Of a stretch of 64,000 nucleotides of DNA, positions 1 to 8,690 are shown piece by piece. Under the pieces are notes generated by a model that searched no databases, had not been told where the DNA came from, and was given only the letters and a program-made list of their open reading frames with translations. The DNA is from Actinomyces trachealis (GTDB taxonomy: Bacteria; Actinomycetota; Actinomycetes; Actinomycetales; Actinomycetaceae): NCBI RefSeq assembly GCF_015711475.1, contig NZ_CP065027.1, positions 2,462,251 through 2,526,250 on the forward strand, read 5' to 3'. How positions within the stretch are numbered: position 1 is the first letter of the stretch; each line of letters opens with the position of its first letter. The translations under genes and the position numbers were made by a program.

Positions 1-1
1 G

Positions 2-760
2 GGGGTACCTCTGTGGACAGTGCTGGTGACGGCAGGCAAGTCGCAGGCGGAGGCGCTGTCCCCAGACCTGTCCTTGCCGTCCCAGTGGCAGCTGGGGCAG
101 AACCTGCGGGAGGTGGCGGCAACCAGCGACATCGGCTGGGCTTTCCTGGGCAGCCTGCTGCTGCTGGTGCCTTCCGTGCTGGCGGTGCTGGTGCTGGGCT
201 CTATGGCCTCCTGGGTGCTGGCACGGCGTTCCGGCCGGGCGGCGGCGGCAGTCTACGCCTTGGGGATCTCCGGGATTATCCTGCCGCCCGCGGTGGTCAC
301 CCTGGTGCTGCTGCTGCGCCAGCTGGGCCTGGCGGGCACGACGGTGGGCATGATCTGCACCTACACGGGCATGTACATGTCCACAGTGATCTTCTTTGTG
401 ACCGGTTTCGTGCGCACGGTGCCGGAGTCGCTGGAGGAGGCCGCACGGATCGACGGCGCCGGACCAGTGCGGGTGTTCCTGACGATCATCCTGCCGCTAC
501 TGCGCCCGGTGCTGGCCACAGCCACCATCCTGATCAGCCTGTACGTGTGGAACGACGTGTTCTACGCCTTGTTCATTGTGGGGGGCCGCCTGGACACGCT
601 ACCGCTGAACCTGTTCGACGTGGCCAGTGCAGGGGTGCATCTGAACAACTGGCACCTGATCTTCAGCTATGTGCTGCTGATGAGCGCCCCGCTGATCATT
701 TTGTTCGCGGTGTTCCAGCGCTCGATCATCTCCGGTATCACTTCCGGTGCCGTGAAGTAG
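2..760 (+). CDS. Carbohydrate ABC transporter permease (MalG-type), 5' partial
   Basis: Membrane subunit of a binding-protein-dependent sugar importer (CUT1 family). The reading frame is open back to base 2 without a clear start, so the N-terminus, probably including the first transmembrane helix, lies outside the window. The visible 250 or so residues contain several hydrophobic helices and the cytoplasmic EAA loop ([10 protein letters not shown] around base 436), which docks onto the ATPase subunit in this family. The C-terminus ends SGAVK, as is usual for MalG/LacG-like proteins. The partner permease, solute-binding protein and any regulator should lie to the left. The substrate cannot be told from the sequence. 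Confidence 0.85.
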   Translation, partial: GVPLWTVLVTAGKSQAEALSPDLSLPSQWQLGQNLREVAATSDIGWAFLGSLLLLVPSVLAVLVLGSMASWVLARRSGRAAAAVYALGISGIILPPAVVTLVLLLRQLGLAGTTVGMICTYTGMYMSTVIFFVTGFVRTVPESLEEAARIDGAGPVRVFLTIILPLLRPVLATATILISLYVWNDVFYALFIVGGRLDTLPLNLFDVASAGVHLNNWHLIFSYVLLMSAPLIILFAVFQRSIISGITSGAVK

Positions 761-789
761 CGGGTGGCACACTCCCGCGCATTTCCTGG

Positions 790-833
790 TACCCCCGGGG
801 GGTTCTTGACTCTCCTACCCCCGGGGGTACCCT
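790..833 (+). promoter_or_regulatory. Copper-responsive (CsoR-like) promoter/operator of copZ-copA
   Basis: Two G/C-tract palindromes lie upstream of the copper genes: TACCCCCGGGGGG at 790-802 and the perfect palindrome TACCCCCGGGGGTA at 816-829. They match the TA-C-tract-G-tract-TA pattern bound by CsoR-family copper repressors. TTGACT (806-811) and TACCCT (828-833) are spaced 16 bases apart and could be the -35 and -10 elements. The second operator then fills the promoter spacer, so repressor binding would block RNA polymerase until Cu(I) is bound. No csoR gene is present in the window. The regulator identity is inferred from the site. Confidence 0.6.
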
Positions 834-947
834 CCTTGCTGCCAGGAGTTGGCGCGCTGTAGCCGGTTGGCGGCCCTACCGCCCGGAAGCAGACACCACC
901 TGACTGAGCCGAACACCGCCAGCAGCCACGAGCCCAAGGAGCAGCAG

Positions 948-1211
948 ATGAGTGAGTTCACCACCGACGGCGTCGACCGCACCACCACCCTGAAGGTCTC
1001 AGGCATGACCTGCCACCACTGCGTGGCCCATGTGACCGAGGAGCTGGAGGCACTGGCCGGGGTCAAGAACGTGTCTGTTCTGCTGAACAAGGGTGGCCAG
1101 TCAGTGGTCACGGTGGTCTCTGACTGCGTGCTGGACGACGCCGTGCTGCGTGAGGCTGTGGACGAGGCAGGCGACTACACCGTGGACACTATCGAGCGCG
1201 ACCTGCCCTGA
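948..1211 (+). CDS. copZ: Heavy-metal-associated (HMA) copper chaperone, CopZ-like
   Basis: Small cytosolic Cu(I) chaperone of 87 residues with one HMA fold. The metal-binding motif is GMTCHHC near residues 20-26, which has the two required cysteines. The ATG at 948 was chosen because AAGGAG lies 7 bases upstream at 936-941 and the HMA fold starts about ten residues later. It sits 116 bases upstream of the copper ATPase and shares its CsoR-like promoter, so it most likely hands copper to that pump. Confidence 0.88.
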   Translation: MSEFTTDGVDRTTTLKVSGMTCHHCVAHVTEELEALAGVKNVSVLLNKGGQSVVTVVSDCVLDDAVLREAVDEAGDYTVDTIERDLP

Positions 1212-1327
1212 CCGGGCACGGGTAGACAGCGAGGTCGGTGCCCGGGCTGGTACCGGCTCTGGAGCTTCCAGGCTGGGTGGGGCTGCGCCTGCCGGGGGGC
1301 ACAGGCTTGAGCAGCCGCAGGAGGATC

Positions 1328-3838
1328 ATGAGCTACCCGACTACCCCAGCAGGCACCCCGGACGCAGCGGACACCACCTCGGCCACGCGGGTGGTCTCCC
1401 TGGCGGTCAGCGGTATGACCTGCGCCTCCTGCGTGGCCCGAGTGGAGAAGAAGCTCTCCCGGCTCGACGGCGTGCAGGCCTGCGTCAACCTGGCCACCGA
1501 GTCCGCCCAGGTGACCGCCCCCGCCACGGTCAGCGACGAGGAGCTGCTGCGCACCGTGGCCCACGCCGGTTACAGCGCTACGATCACCGCCACCACGGCC
1601 GCCTTGCCCGAGACGGCGGATGAGCCTACGGCGCGCGGCACAAAGGGCGCGGGGGGTAGCCAAGCGCAGGCCCGCCCCACCGCCGTCCCCCAGCCAGCTC
1701 CCAAACCGCTAGGCGCCGCGCACCTGGAGCGTGCCGCCGACCTGCGCCGTCGTCTGCTTATCTGCCTGGTGCTGTCAGTGCCGGTGATGGCCTTGTCCAT
1801 GGTGCCCGCCTTGCAGCTGCCTGGCTGGCAGTGGGTGGTGTTCTTGCTGACCCTGCCGGTGGCCACCTGGGGGGCCTGGCCCTTCCACCGGGCGGCGGCC
1901 CAGGCGCTGCGGCACAGGGCCTCCACCATGGACACGCTGGTGTCCCTGGGGGTGCTGGCCGCCTTCGGGTGGAGTGTGTGGGCGCTGGTGTGGGGCGGTG
2001 CCGGGCAGGTCGGCCTGCGCATGAGCATGGAGCTGCTGCCGCGAGCCCAGTCCCACCACCCGCACCTGTATTTTGAGTCGGCCGCCTGGGTGACGACCTT
2101 CCTGCTGGCGGGCCGCCTGGCGGAGGCGCAGGCCAAGTTCCGTTCCGGGGACGCCCTGCGCGCCCTGCTGGAGCTGGGGGCCAAGGAGGTCACGCGGGTG
2201 CGGCTGGTCTCGCCGTCGGGGTCCACGGCTGCCGTGGAGGTCCTGGACGAGCAGGGTGCGCCGCTGCCGGAGGCCACCCGCCTGCAGGAGCGGGTGGCGG
2301 TGGAGGCCCTGGTGGCGGGGGACCTGTTCGCGGTGAGCCCGGGTGAGAAGGTAGCTACCGACGGCGTGGTCGTGGAGGGCCGCTCGGCGGTGGACGCCTC
2401 CCTGCTGACCGGCGAGTCGGTGCCTGTGGAGGTGGGGCCGGGTGCTGCCGTGACGGGGGCGACGGTGAACACCTCAGGGGCCCTGCTGGTGCGGGCCACG
2501 GCGGTGGGCGAGGGCACCACGCTGGCCCGGATCGGGGCGCTGGTGACGGCGGCGCAGGCAGGCAAGGCCCCGGTGCAGCGCCTGGCGGACCGGGTCTCGG
2601 GGGTGTTCGTGCCTGCGGTGATCTCCCTGGCGGCGCTGACACTAGTCGGTTGGCTGGTGACGGGGCACGCGCCGCAGCAGGCTTTCACGGCGGCGGTGGC
2701 AGTGCTGGTGATTGCCTGCCCCTGCGCGCTGGGGCTGGCCACGCCGACGGCGGTACTGGTGGGTACGGGCCGGGCGGCCCAGCTGGGCGTGGTGGTCAAG
2801 GGGCCGGAAGTGCTGGAGTCCACGCGCACCCTGGACACGATCGTGCTGGACAAGACGGGTACGGTCACGCAGGGCCGTATGAGCCTGGGCCTAGAGGGGG
2901 ACCTGACCGTGCTGACCGGCTGGGGCGGGGGTGTTCCTTCAACTGCGGGCGGGGCTGACACAACCCTGGCACTCACTTTGGCTGGCGCGGTGGAGGCCCC
3001 TAGTGAGCACCCGGTGGCGGCTGCAGTGGCTGCGGCGGCCCGGGAGGCGGTCGGTGACCTGCCGCCGGTGGGGGGCTTTACGAACCATGCGGGGCGTGGG
3101 GTGAGCGGCACGGTTGCCTTGGAGGGGAGGAGCTACGCCGTCGCCGTGGGCCGGGCGGAGTGGCTGGCTGAAGAGGGCACGCCCCTGGATGACGCTGCCG
3201 CGCGGGCCCTGGAGCGGGCGGAGGAGACGGGGGCGACCGCCATCGTACTGGCTGTGGATGGTGAAGCGGCGGCAGTGCTGGCGGTGCGGGACACGGTGCG
3301 GCCCAGCTCGGCGCAGGCGGTGGCGCGGCTGCGGGACCTGGGGCTGCGGCCGGTGCTGCTCACTGGCGATAACCCGCGGGCGGCCGCGCACGTGGCCCGG
3401 GCGGTGGGGATCGCGGCCACGGACGTGCACGCGGGGGTGCTGCCGGGCGGCAAGCAGGAGGTGGTGGCCGCCCTGCAGGCCCAGGGGCACAACGTGGGCA
3501 TGGTGGGTGACGGCGTGAACGACGCCGCCGCCCTGGCGCAGGCGGGCACACAGGGGCTGGGCCTGGCTATGGGCACGGGCGCGGACGTGGCGATTGAGGC
3601 GGCGGATATAACGCTTATGCGTGCGGACCTGGACGCGGTGGTGTGCGCGGTACAGGTGAGCCGGGCGACGCTGCGGGTGATCCGCCAAAACCTGTTCTGG
3701 GCTTTTGCCTACAACATCTCCGCGATCCCGCTGGCGGTGGCGGGGCTGCTCAACCCGATGATCGCTGGGGCGGCGATGGCCTGCTCAAGCGTGATCGTGG
3801 TCCTGAACTCCCTGCGCCTGCGGCGGGCGGGTGGCTGA
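1328..3838 (+). CDS. copA: Copper-exporting P1B-type ATPase CopA
   Basis: Membrane ATPase of 836 residues that expels Cu(I) from the cytoplasm. It has one N-terminal HMA domain (GMTCASC, about residues 29-35), then the P-type core: TGES actuator loop near 361, CPC metal-transport motif in a membrane helix near 464, the phosphorylated Asp in DKTGT near 508, SEHP in the nucleotide domain, and GDGVND near 727. An Ala/Pro-rich linker separates the HMA domain from the first helix. The ATG at 1328 follows GCAGGAGG at a good distance; an in-frame start further upstream has no ribosome-binding site. It forms an operon with copZ. Confidence 0.93.
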   Translation: MSYPTTPAGTPDAADTTSATRVVSLAVSGMTCASCVARVEKKLSRLDGVQACVNLATESAQVTAPATVSDEELLRTVAHAGYSATITATTAALPETADEPTARGTKGAGGSQAQARPTAVPQPAPKPLGAAHLERAADLRRRLLICLVLSVPVMALSMVPALQLPGWQWVVFLLTLPVATWGAWPFHRAAAQALRHRASTMDTLVSLGVLAAFGWSVWALVWGGAGQVGLRMSMELLPRAQSHHPHLYFESAAWVTTFLLAGRLAEAQAKFRSGDALRALLELGAKEVTRVRLVSPSGSTAAVEVLDEQGAPLPEATRLQERVAVEALVAGDLFAVSPGEKVATDGVVVEGRSAVDASLLTGESVPVEVGPGAAVTGATVNTSGALLVRATAVGEGTTLARIGALVTAAQAGKAPVQRLADRVSGVFVPAVISLAALTLVGWLVTGHAPQQAFTAAVAVLVIACPCALGLATPTAVLVGTGRAAQLGVVVKGPEVLESTRTLDTIVLDKTGTVTQGRMSLGLEGDLTVLTGWGGGVPSTAGGADTTLALTLAGAVEAPSEHPVAAAVAAAAREAVGDLPPVGGFTNHAGRGVSGTVALEGRSYAVAVGRAEWLAEEGTPLDDAAARALERAEETGATAIVLAVDGEAAAVLAVRDTVRPSSAQAVARLRDLGLRPVLLTGDNPRAAAHVARAVGIAATDVHAGVLPGGKQEVVAALQAQGHNVGMVGDGVNDAAALAQAGTQGLGLAMGTGADVAIEAADITLMRADLDAVVCAVQVSRATLRVIRQNLFWAFAYNISAIPLAVAGLLNPMIAGAAMACSSVIVVLNSLRLRRAGG

Positions 3839-4006
3839 GAGGGCTGGGTTGGTGTGGGTCGCAGAGCTGGGTGGCGGGCCCGCACGATCCGGGCCGCTGG
3901 GCCTGCGGGGGCTAGCCTGTAAGGGTTCCTGACCCTCTGAATGGGTGAGGTGCCCTGCCTGATGCGTGCTGCTCGCTAAGCACTTTGAGGAGGACAGCCG
4001 ATAGTT

Positions 4007-4480
4007 GTGTTCACTGGTAAGCGCTACGCGGGGGCCTTGGCGCTGGTGGCCTGCTGGCCTCCTGCCAGCACCAGGACAAGAACCAGGAGTACAGCTACAG
4101 GCCCGAGCTTGAGATGGAAGCCTCCATGCTCAGCATCCAGGACATACCCGGCGCCACCACCGTCACCTGGGACACAGGATTACGCGGCGCCGTGGTCACC
4201 AGTTGCCCTCTCATGGAATCCAAGTCAGACCTGACTGTCCAGGATCCCTGGCACACCCCTACCACCTCGGCCCGCTTCACCCTGGGATAGCTCATCGTCA
4301 CCCAGACCGCCGACTTCGACATCGTAGAACGCGACCACAGCAAGGACGCCCGCACCCCCGGAGACCACCCCGCCAACCCCACCCCCTGGACCTACTAGAC
4401 AAGGCCCTGACCAAAGCCAACGCCACCCTGGACCCAACCGCCCGAAACCCACCCATAGACTCAAGCCATGAGCGACATGG
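4007..4480 (+). pseudogene. Decayed secreted lipoprotein gene
   Basis: A GTG at 4007 follows GAGGAGG and opens a signal-peptide-like stretch (GKRYAGALALVA). The frame then shifts near 4050 into one that reads LLASCQHQDKN, a good lipobox (LASC). That frame continues with protein-like sequence to TAG at 4288-4290, and homologous-looking sequence carries on beyond the stop (LIVTQTADFDIVERD) and, after another shift, in LLDKALTKANATLDP near 4390-4430. At least one frameshift and one nonsense codon mark it as a relic. The original function is not recognisable. The 168 bases before it (3839-4006) hold nothing else I can support. Confidence 0.55.
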
Positions 4481-4583
4481 AGACTCTTGGCAGCCCCCCA
4501 GGCGCCACGCCCTGCCTCCAACAACACCTCCACCGCCCGCCCAGCATCTATCCCCCCGGCCAGCCCCGCACCGTCACCAAGTC

Positions 4584-4610
4584 CTAAACCCCAAACCCCA
4601 AACCCCAAAC
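4584..4610 (+). repeat. Short CCCCAAA tandem repeat before a start codon
   Basis: Nearly four copies of the heptamer CCCCAAA run directly into the ATG of the next gene and occupy the place where a Shine-Dalgarno sequence would be. No purine-rich ribosome-binding site is visible between it and the start. Confidence 0.7.
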
Positions 4611-7349
4611 ATGCCCGAGACCCCAACCACCAGCACCGCCTCAGCCACCTCTCCCGTGGGCATCCCCGCGATCGGCGTCGCCCCCCTGCAGCCCCCACAC
4701 ACCAGCCTCCGCCCGGAGATGGCCACCGCCCTACTGGTGGACGCCGCCCCCCACCGTCAACGGCGTACCGAGGATCTGGTCTCCATGATGATCGCGGCGC
4801 TGGGTATCACCTCCCTGCTAGTCCTGGCGATTTACGCGCACGAGACCACCACCGGCGTCACCCAGGACGTGCAGAATGCCTTCGCCGTGGTCCTACGCCG
4901 CATCCTGGTCTTCCCCCTGCAGGCCATTGAGGGCTTGGTGGCCTTCCTGGTGCCCGTCGTCGTGTTCGGGGACCGGCTGCTGCGGCGCCGCTGGCACCGT
5001 GCTGTCTCCGCTGCCCTGGCGGCCGTCGGCGCCTTCATTGCCGCCATACTGGCCGTCGGCGCTATCGCTATGTGGGCGCCCGAATCCCTGCGCGCGGGCC
5101 TGACTGTCACCGCCTCCGGCAGGCCCCAGCTATCCATCTCCACCACCCTGGCTGCCCTGTCCGGCATCCTCACCGCCGCCGGTGAGCGCCGTTCCTCCAC
5201 CGTGGTGCGCGGTGGCTGGCTGGCCTTCTGGTTGGCCACCGGCATGGCCCTGGTGCGCAGCGCCCTGAATCTGCCCGGGGCCTTCATCTCCCTGCTCATC
5301 GGCCGTTTGATCGGCCTGGCCCTGCGCTATGGCATCGGCATGGAAGACCAACGCGCCAACGGCCTGGGCCTAGTGCGGGCCTTGCGCCGCGCAGGGGTCG
5401 ACGCCGAACGCATCGTCCGCATGGACCACGCCCCCCACGCCCGCGCCTGGTCGGTCACCACCGAGTCCACCACCGGCTACACCGAGCGCGTGCGTGAGAA
5501 CCCCCTGGCCACCCCCCTGGCCGACGTCGAACTCGCCGTTGGCGGCGCCACCGCCAACCCCGCTACCCCCGGCACCCCATCCCCCAGCCACACCCCCAAG
5601 CCCCAACCCAAACCCGAACCCGAGCAGGACGTGTCCATCACCCCCTTGGACATCGACCTGGAACCCATTCTCACGGACGCCTCCTCCAAGGCGCTCACGG
5701 AGGGCCGCCCCTCCGTGCACCGCATCTATGCTGTGTGGGACCGCGCCGGAATCCGGCGCGACGTCACCATCCTGGATGCCGACCGGCAGGTCGCTGGCTT
5801 CCTCTCCACCGCCTGGGACCGGCTGCGCGTACGCGGCCTGGCGCCCGAACGCGACCTGTCCGTGCGCACCGCCGCCGAGCACGCCGCCCTGATGACCCTG
5901 GAGGCGCGCCGCGCCCAGGTGCGCACCCCTAACCTGCTGGGTATGGCGGAAGTGGACGAGTCCGTTCTGCTGGTCACCGACCACATCGTGGGGGCCCGCA
6001 CCTTCACGGACCTGGGGGCAGTCAGCGACCGGGTCCTGGACGACCTGTGGACCCAGCTGCGCCGCGCCCACGAGGCGGGCCTGGCGCACCGCTCCATCGA
6101 GTCCGCCTCCGTGGTGGTGGACGTGGCCGGGCACGTGTGGCTCCTGGACTGGGACTCCGGGGAGGTCCTCTCCTCCGAGCTGTCCCGCCGCCTAGACCTG
6201 GCCCAGACCCTGGCCCTGGTGGCCTCCGTGGTGGGGGTGGAGCGGGCCATCGCCTCGGCCTCACGCACCCTGAGCACCGCCCAGCTGGCCTCGATCGCCC
6301 CCATGCTGCAGCGGGTGGTGCTGCCCCGCTCCACCCGGGAGGCGCTGGGCAAGCACGCTACCTTGCAGGACCTGCGTGACGCCCTGGTGGGCTTGACCCC
6401 CACCGCCCATGCCGAGCCCGCCAAGATCACCCGCTTCTCCGCCCGCACCGTGGTGATGGCCGTGGTGGGCCTAGTGGCGGTGTGGACGCTGTTAGCCCGC
6501 CTGAACTTCGCGGAGATCAGTGACGCCGTGGCCGGGGCCAACTACTGGTGGGTGGCGGCGGCCCTGGTCTTCTCCCTGGCCACCTACGTGGGGGCCGGGC
6601 AGACCCTGGTGGCCTTCAGCCCGGTGCGTCTGCCGCTGCTGCGTTCCACCGAGGTCCACCTGGCCTCCTCCGTGGTGGCGCTGGTGGCCCCCGCCGGGGT
6701 CGGCGGGGCTGCCCTCAACCTGCGCTTCCTGAACCGTAAGGGGGTACCCACTGCCGTCGGGGTGGCCACCGTAGCCCTGGTGCAGGTGGTGCAGTTCCTG
6801 GTGACTGTGGTGCTGCTGCTGGTCCTGGCGGCGACGACGGGCCAGTCCACCGGCCTGACCCTGCCCTCTGGCTGGCTGCTGGCCGGGGCGGGCGTGATCG
6901 TGCTGGTCGTCTCCGTGGTCCTGCTGGTGTCGCGCCTGCGCAACTGGGTGTGGGTCAAAATCGAGCCGACCTACAAGCAGGTGTGGCCGCGCCTGGTGTG
7001 GGTGATGTCCAACCCGCAGCGGCTGGCGCTGGGTATCGGTGGGGCGGTCCTGCTGAGCCTGAGCTATATCCTGGCCTTCGGGGCCAGCCTGTGGGCTTTT
7101 GGCTACACCCTGCCCTTCTCGGTGCTGGCTATCACCTACCTGGCCTCCAACACGGTGGGTTCCGTGGTGCCCTCCCCCGGTGGTATCGGCCCGGTGGAGC
7201 TGGCGCTGACGGCGGGCCTGGTCACGGCGGGCATCCCCAGCGGGGTGGCGCTGTCCACGGCGATCGTCTACCGCCTAGTGACCTTCTGGGTGCCGATTCC
7301 CGTGGGCTGGTTGAGCCTGCAGCGCCTCCAGAGGGTTGGGGGCCTGTAG
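4611..7349 (+). CDS. Membrane protein: pseudokinase-like domain plus LPG-synthase/flippase-like (UPF0104) domain
   Basis: About 912 residues in three parts. Residues about 55-240 carry several transmembrane helices. Residues about 360-600 resemble a RIO/AarF-like kinase fold, with RAHEAGLAHRSIESASVVVD in the catalytic-loop position and LLDWDSGE in place of DFG. The usual catalytic Asp after HR is absent, so it is probably a pseudokinase. Residues about 603-912 form the multi-helix lysylphosphatidylglycerol-synthase membrane domain, with PSPGGIGPVELALTAG typical of the family. Actinobacteria have similar fusions, thought to act on membrane lipids or glycolipids, but the substrate is unknown. 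The ATG at 4611 was chosen because upstream in-frame sequence is low-complexity and covers the lipoprotein relic. No convincing ribosome-binding site is seen. Confidence 0.75.
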   Translation: MPETPTTSTASATSPVGIPAIGVAPLQPPHTSLRPEMATALLVDAAPHRQRRTEDLVSMMIAALGITSLLVLAIYAHETTTGVTQDVQNAFAVVLRRILVFPLQAIEGLVAFLVPVVVFGDRLLRRRWHRAVSAALAAVGAFIAAILAVGAIAMWAPESLRAGLTVTASGRPQLSISTTLAALSGILTAAGERRSSTVVRGGWLAFWLATGMALVRSALNLPGAFISLLIGRLIGLALRYGIGMEDQRANGLGLVRALRRAGVDAERIVRMDHAPHARAWSVTTESTTGYTERVRENPLATPLADVELAVGGATANPATPGTPSPSHTPKPQPKPEPEQDVSITPLDIDLEPILTDASSKALTEGRPSVHRIYAVWDRAGIRRDVTILDADRQVAGFLSTAWDRLRVRGLAPERDLSVRTAAEHAALMTLEARRAQVRTPNLLGMAEVDESVLLVTDHIVGARTFTDLGAVSDRVLDDLWTQLRRAHEAGLAHRSIESASVVVDVAGHVWLLDWDSGEVLSSELSRRLDLAQTLALVASVVGVERAIASASRTLSTAQLASIAPMLQRVVLPRSTREALGKHATLQDLRDALVGLTPTAHAEPAKITRFSARTVVMAVVGLVAVWTLLARLNFAEISDAVAGANYWWVAAALVFSLATYVGAGQTLVAFSPVRLPLLRSTEVHLASSVVALVAPAGVGGAALNLRFLNRKGVPTAVGVATVALVQVVQFLVTVVLLLVLAATTGQSTGLTLPSGWLLAGAGVIVLVVSVVLLVSRLRNWVWVKIEPTYKQVWPRLVWVMSNPQRLALGIGGAVLLSLSYILAFGASLWAFGYTLPFSVLAITYLASNTVGSVVPSPGGIGPVELALTAGLVTAGIPSGVALSTAIVYRLVTFWVPIPVGWLSLQRLQRVGGL

Positions 7350-7453
7350 CTCCCGGGAGACTCGGCCAGCCGGGTCCAGCAGATGGGGTAGCTGACTAAA
7401 TCCTCCAATCGGGGGAGCCAGTCGACTGATACGTCGGCGGCCGCCCGTCAGGA

Positions 7454-7470
7454 GAATCAGAACCTGATTC
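7454..7470 (+). promoter_or_regulatory. Perfect 7-bp dyad upstream of the ABC operon
   Basis: GAATCAG (7454-7460) and CTGATTC (7464-7470) form a perfect inverted repeat around AAC. It lies 19 bases before the first ATG of the ABC operon and just before its GGAG ribosome-binding site (7481-7484). It could be an operator or a short mRNA hairpin. No known regulator motif is recognised. Confidence 0.35.
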
Positions 7471-7489
7471 CCCAACCCTAGGAGCCGCA

Positions 7490-7885
7490 ATGAGCCTGAC
7501 CACCGCCGCACACATATGCCTGGGCCTCGTCGCCGCCGGGGCCCTCGCGGCCCTCAGCCTGCTGATCTCCCGCCGCTACCACCGCAACACGGGCCTGGGG
7601 GAGGACCTGCCCAATGACCAGCTCGTGCGGTTCTTCTCCTCCCTGAGCCGTTCAACCCTAGTGGTGACACTGTGCTCCATGGCCGCCATCGTCCTGCTGG
7701 CGGTCACCGCTCCCCTCCTTGAGACCACGCAGATCACCATCTGCATGATCGCCATCGCGGCTGTCGAGCTGCTCCTGGGCTGGCTTAGCGGGCAGGCCGC
7801 CTGCTACGCCGCGATTGCCCGCCAGCGCCGCCTTGAGATCAGCGCCACCCGTTGGGAACGTCTTATGGCTACCGGTCGCCTGTGA
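7490..7885 (+). CDS. Small integral membrane protein of an ABC operon
   Basis: 131 residues with three to four predicted hydrophobic helices (about 7-27, 53-75, 82-105) and a basic tail. I do not recognise a family. The ATG at 7490 is preceded by TAGGAG. It is the first gene of a co-directional run: ABC ATPase at 7962, permease at 8687, small acidic protein at 9537, then a two-component system. That position suggests an accessory membrane subunit or an immunity-type protein of the exporter. This is inferred from context only. Confidence 0.65.
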   Translation: MSLTTAAHICLGLVAAGALAALSLLISRRYHRNTGLGEDLPNDQLVRFFSSLSRSTLVVTLCSMAAIVLLAVTAPLLETTQITICMIAIAAVELLLGWLSGQAACYAAIARQRRLEISATRWERLMATGRL

Positions 7886-7961
7886 GTCGCCACCTGTCTA
7901 GAAGATGCTGCGCCGAGACGAACCGCCCGTAATCTGCTACCCACCCGAGAAAGACCACACC

Positions 7962-8690
7962 ATGACGACGCCCCTGCTCAAGGTCGACGCGGTCACCAAA
8001 ACCTACAAGTTGACCACCGCCATCAAGGACATCCACCTGACGGTCACCCCCGGCCAGTCCCTCGGTCTTCTGGGCCCTAACGGTGCTGGCAAGACTACGA
8101 CCCTGTGCACGATCCAGGGCGCCGTCCGCCCCAGCGCCGGAACCGTGTCCCTCTTTGGCCACCACCCGCTCTCCCTGCCTGACGCTGCCCGCCACGTCGG
8201 CTTCGCCTTTGACGGGACCGGCCTACCCACCTCCCACAGCGTGCATAACCACCTGATCAACCACCGCCTTGCCAACGGACTGTCCCACCGCGAGATTGAG
8301 GAGATCACGGAAGAGTTCGAGCTCGGTCCCCTGTTGCAACGCCGCATCAAGGACCTGTCAACCGGTGAGCACAAGCGTGTCAGCCTTGCTACCGCCATGG
8401 CTGGCCGCCCCCAGCTGCTCATCCTCGACGAGCCCACCAACGGACTGGACGTTGGGGGCGCCCATTGGCTGCGTAAAAAGCTCCTCGCCTACATCCGCGG
8501 TGGCGGCGCGCTCCTCATCTCCAGCCACATTCTCTCCGAGGTCGCGCGCATCGTCGACAGTGTCCTCGTGATCAAGCGGAGCATCCTGTTTGACGGGCCC
8601 CTCGCCGACCTACAGCAGCACGGCGGCCCCACCCTTGAGGACGCCTACCTAAATCTCGTCAGCCCGAACCGAAAGAGCGCCGCAGCATGA
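7962..8690 (+). CDS. ABC transporter ATP-binding protein (DRA/BcrA-like)
   Basis: 242-residue ATPase subunit. Walker A is GPNGAGKTT at residues 38-46, the signature is LSTGE rather than the common LSGGQ, and Walker B is LLILDEPTNGLD, followed by the SSHILSE switch region. This is the layout of BcrA/drug- and lantibiotic-type exporters whose permease is a separate gene. Its stop overlaps the start of the permease gene (ATGA at 8687-8690), so the two are translationally coupled. The substrate is unknown; the adjacent two-component system suggests a peptide, antibiotic or envelope signal. Confidence 0.85.
   Translation: MTTPLLKVDAVTKTYKLTTAIKDIHLTVTPGQSLGLLGPNGAGKTTTLCTIQGAVRPSAGTVSLFGHHPLSLPDAARHVGFAFDGTGLPTSHSVHNHLINHRLANGLSHREIEEITEEFELGPLLQRRIKDLSTGEHKRVSLATAMAGRPQLLILDEPTNGLDVGGAHWLRKKLLAYIRGGGALLISSHILSEVARIVDSVLVIKRSILFDGPLADLQQHGGPTLEDAYLNLVSPNRKSAAA

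Noticed and set aside
1570..3111. A 513-codon minus-strand frame opposite copA
   Set aside because: High-GC shadow frame, low-complexity Ser/Thr/Pro, no motifs; copA is unambiguous.
4203..4610. N-terminal extension of the 912-residue membrane protein
   Set aside because: It covers the lipoprotein relic and the CCCCAAA repeat and has no domain; ATG 4611 is more sensible.
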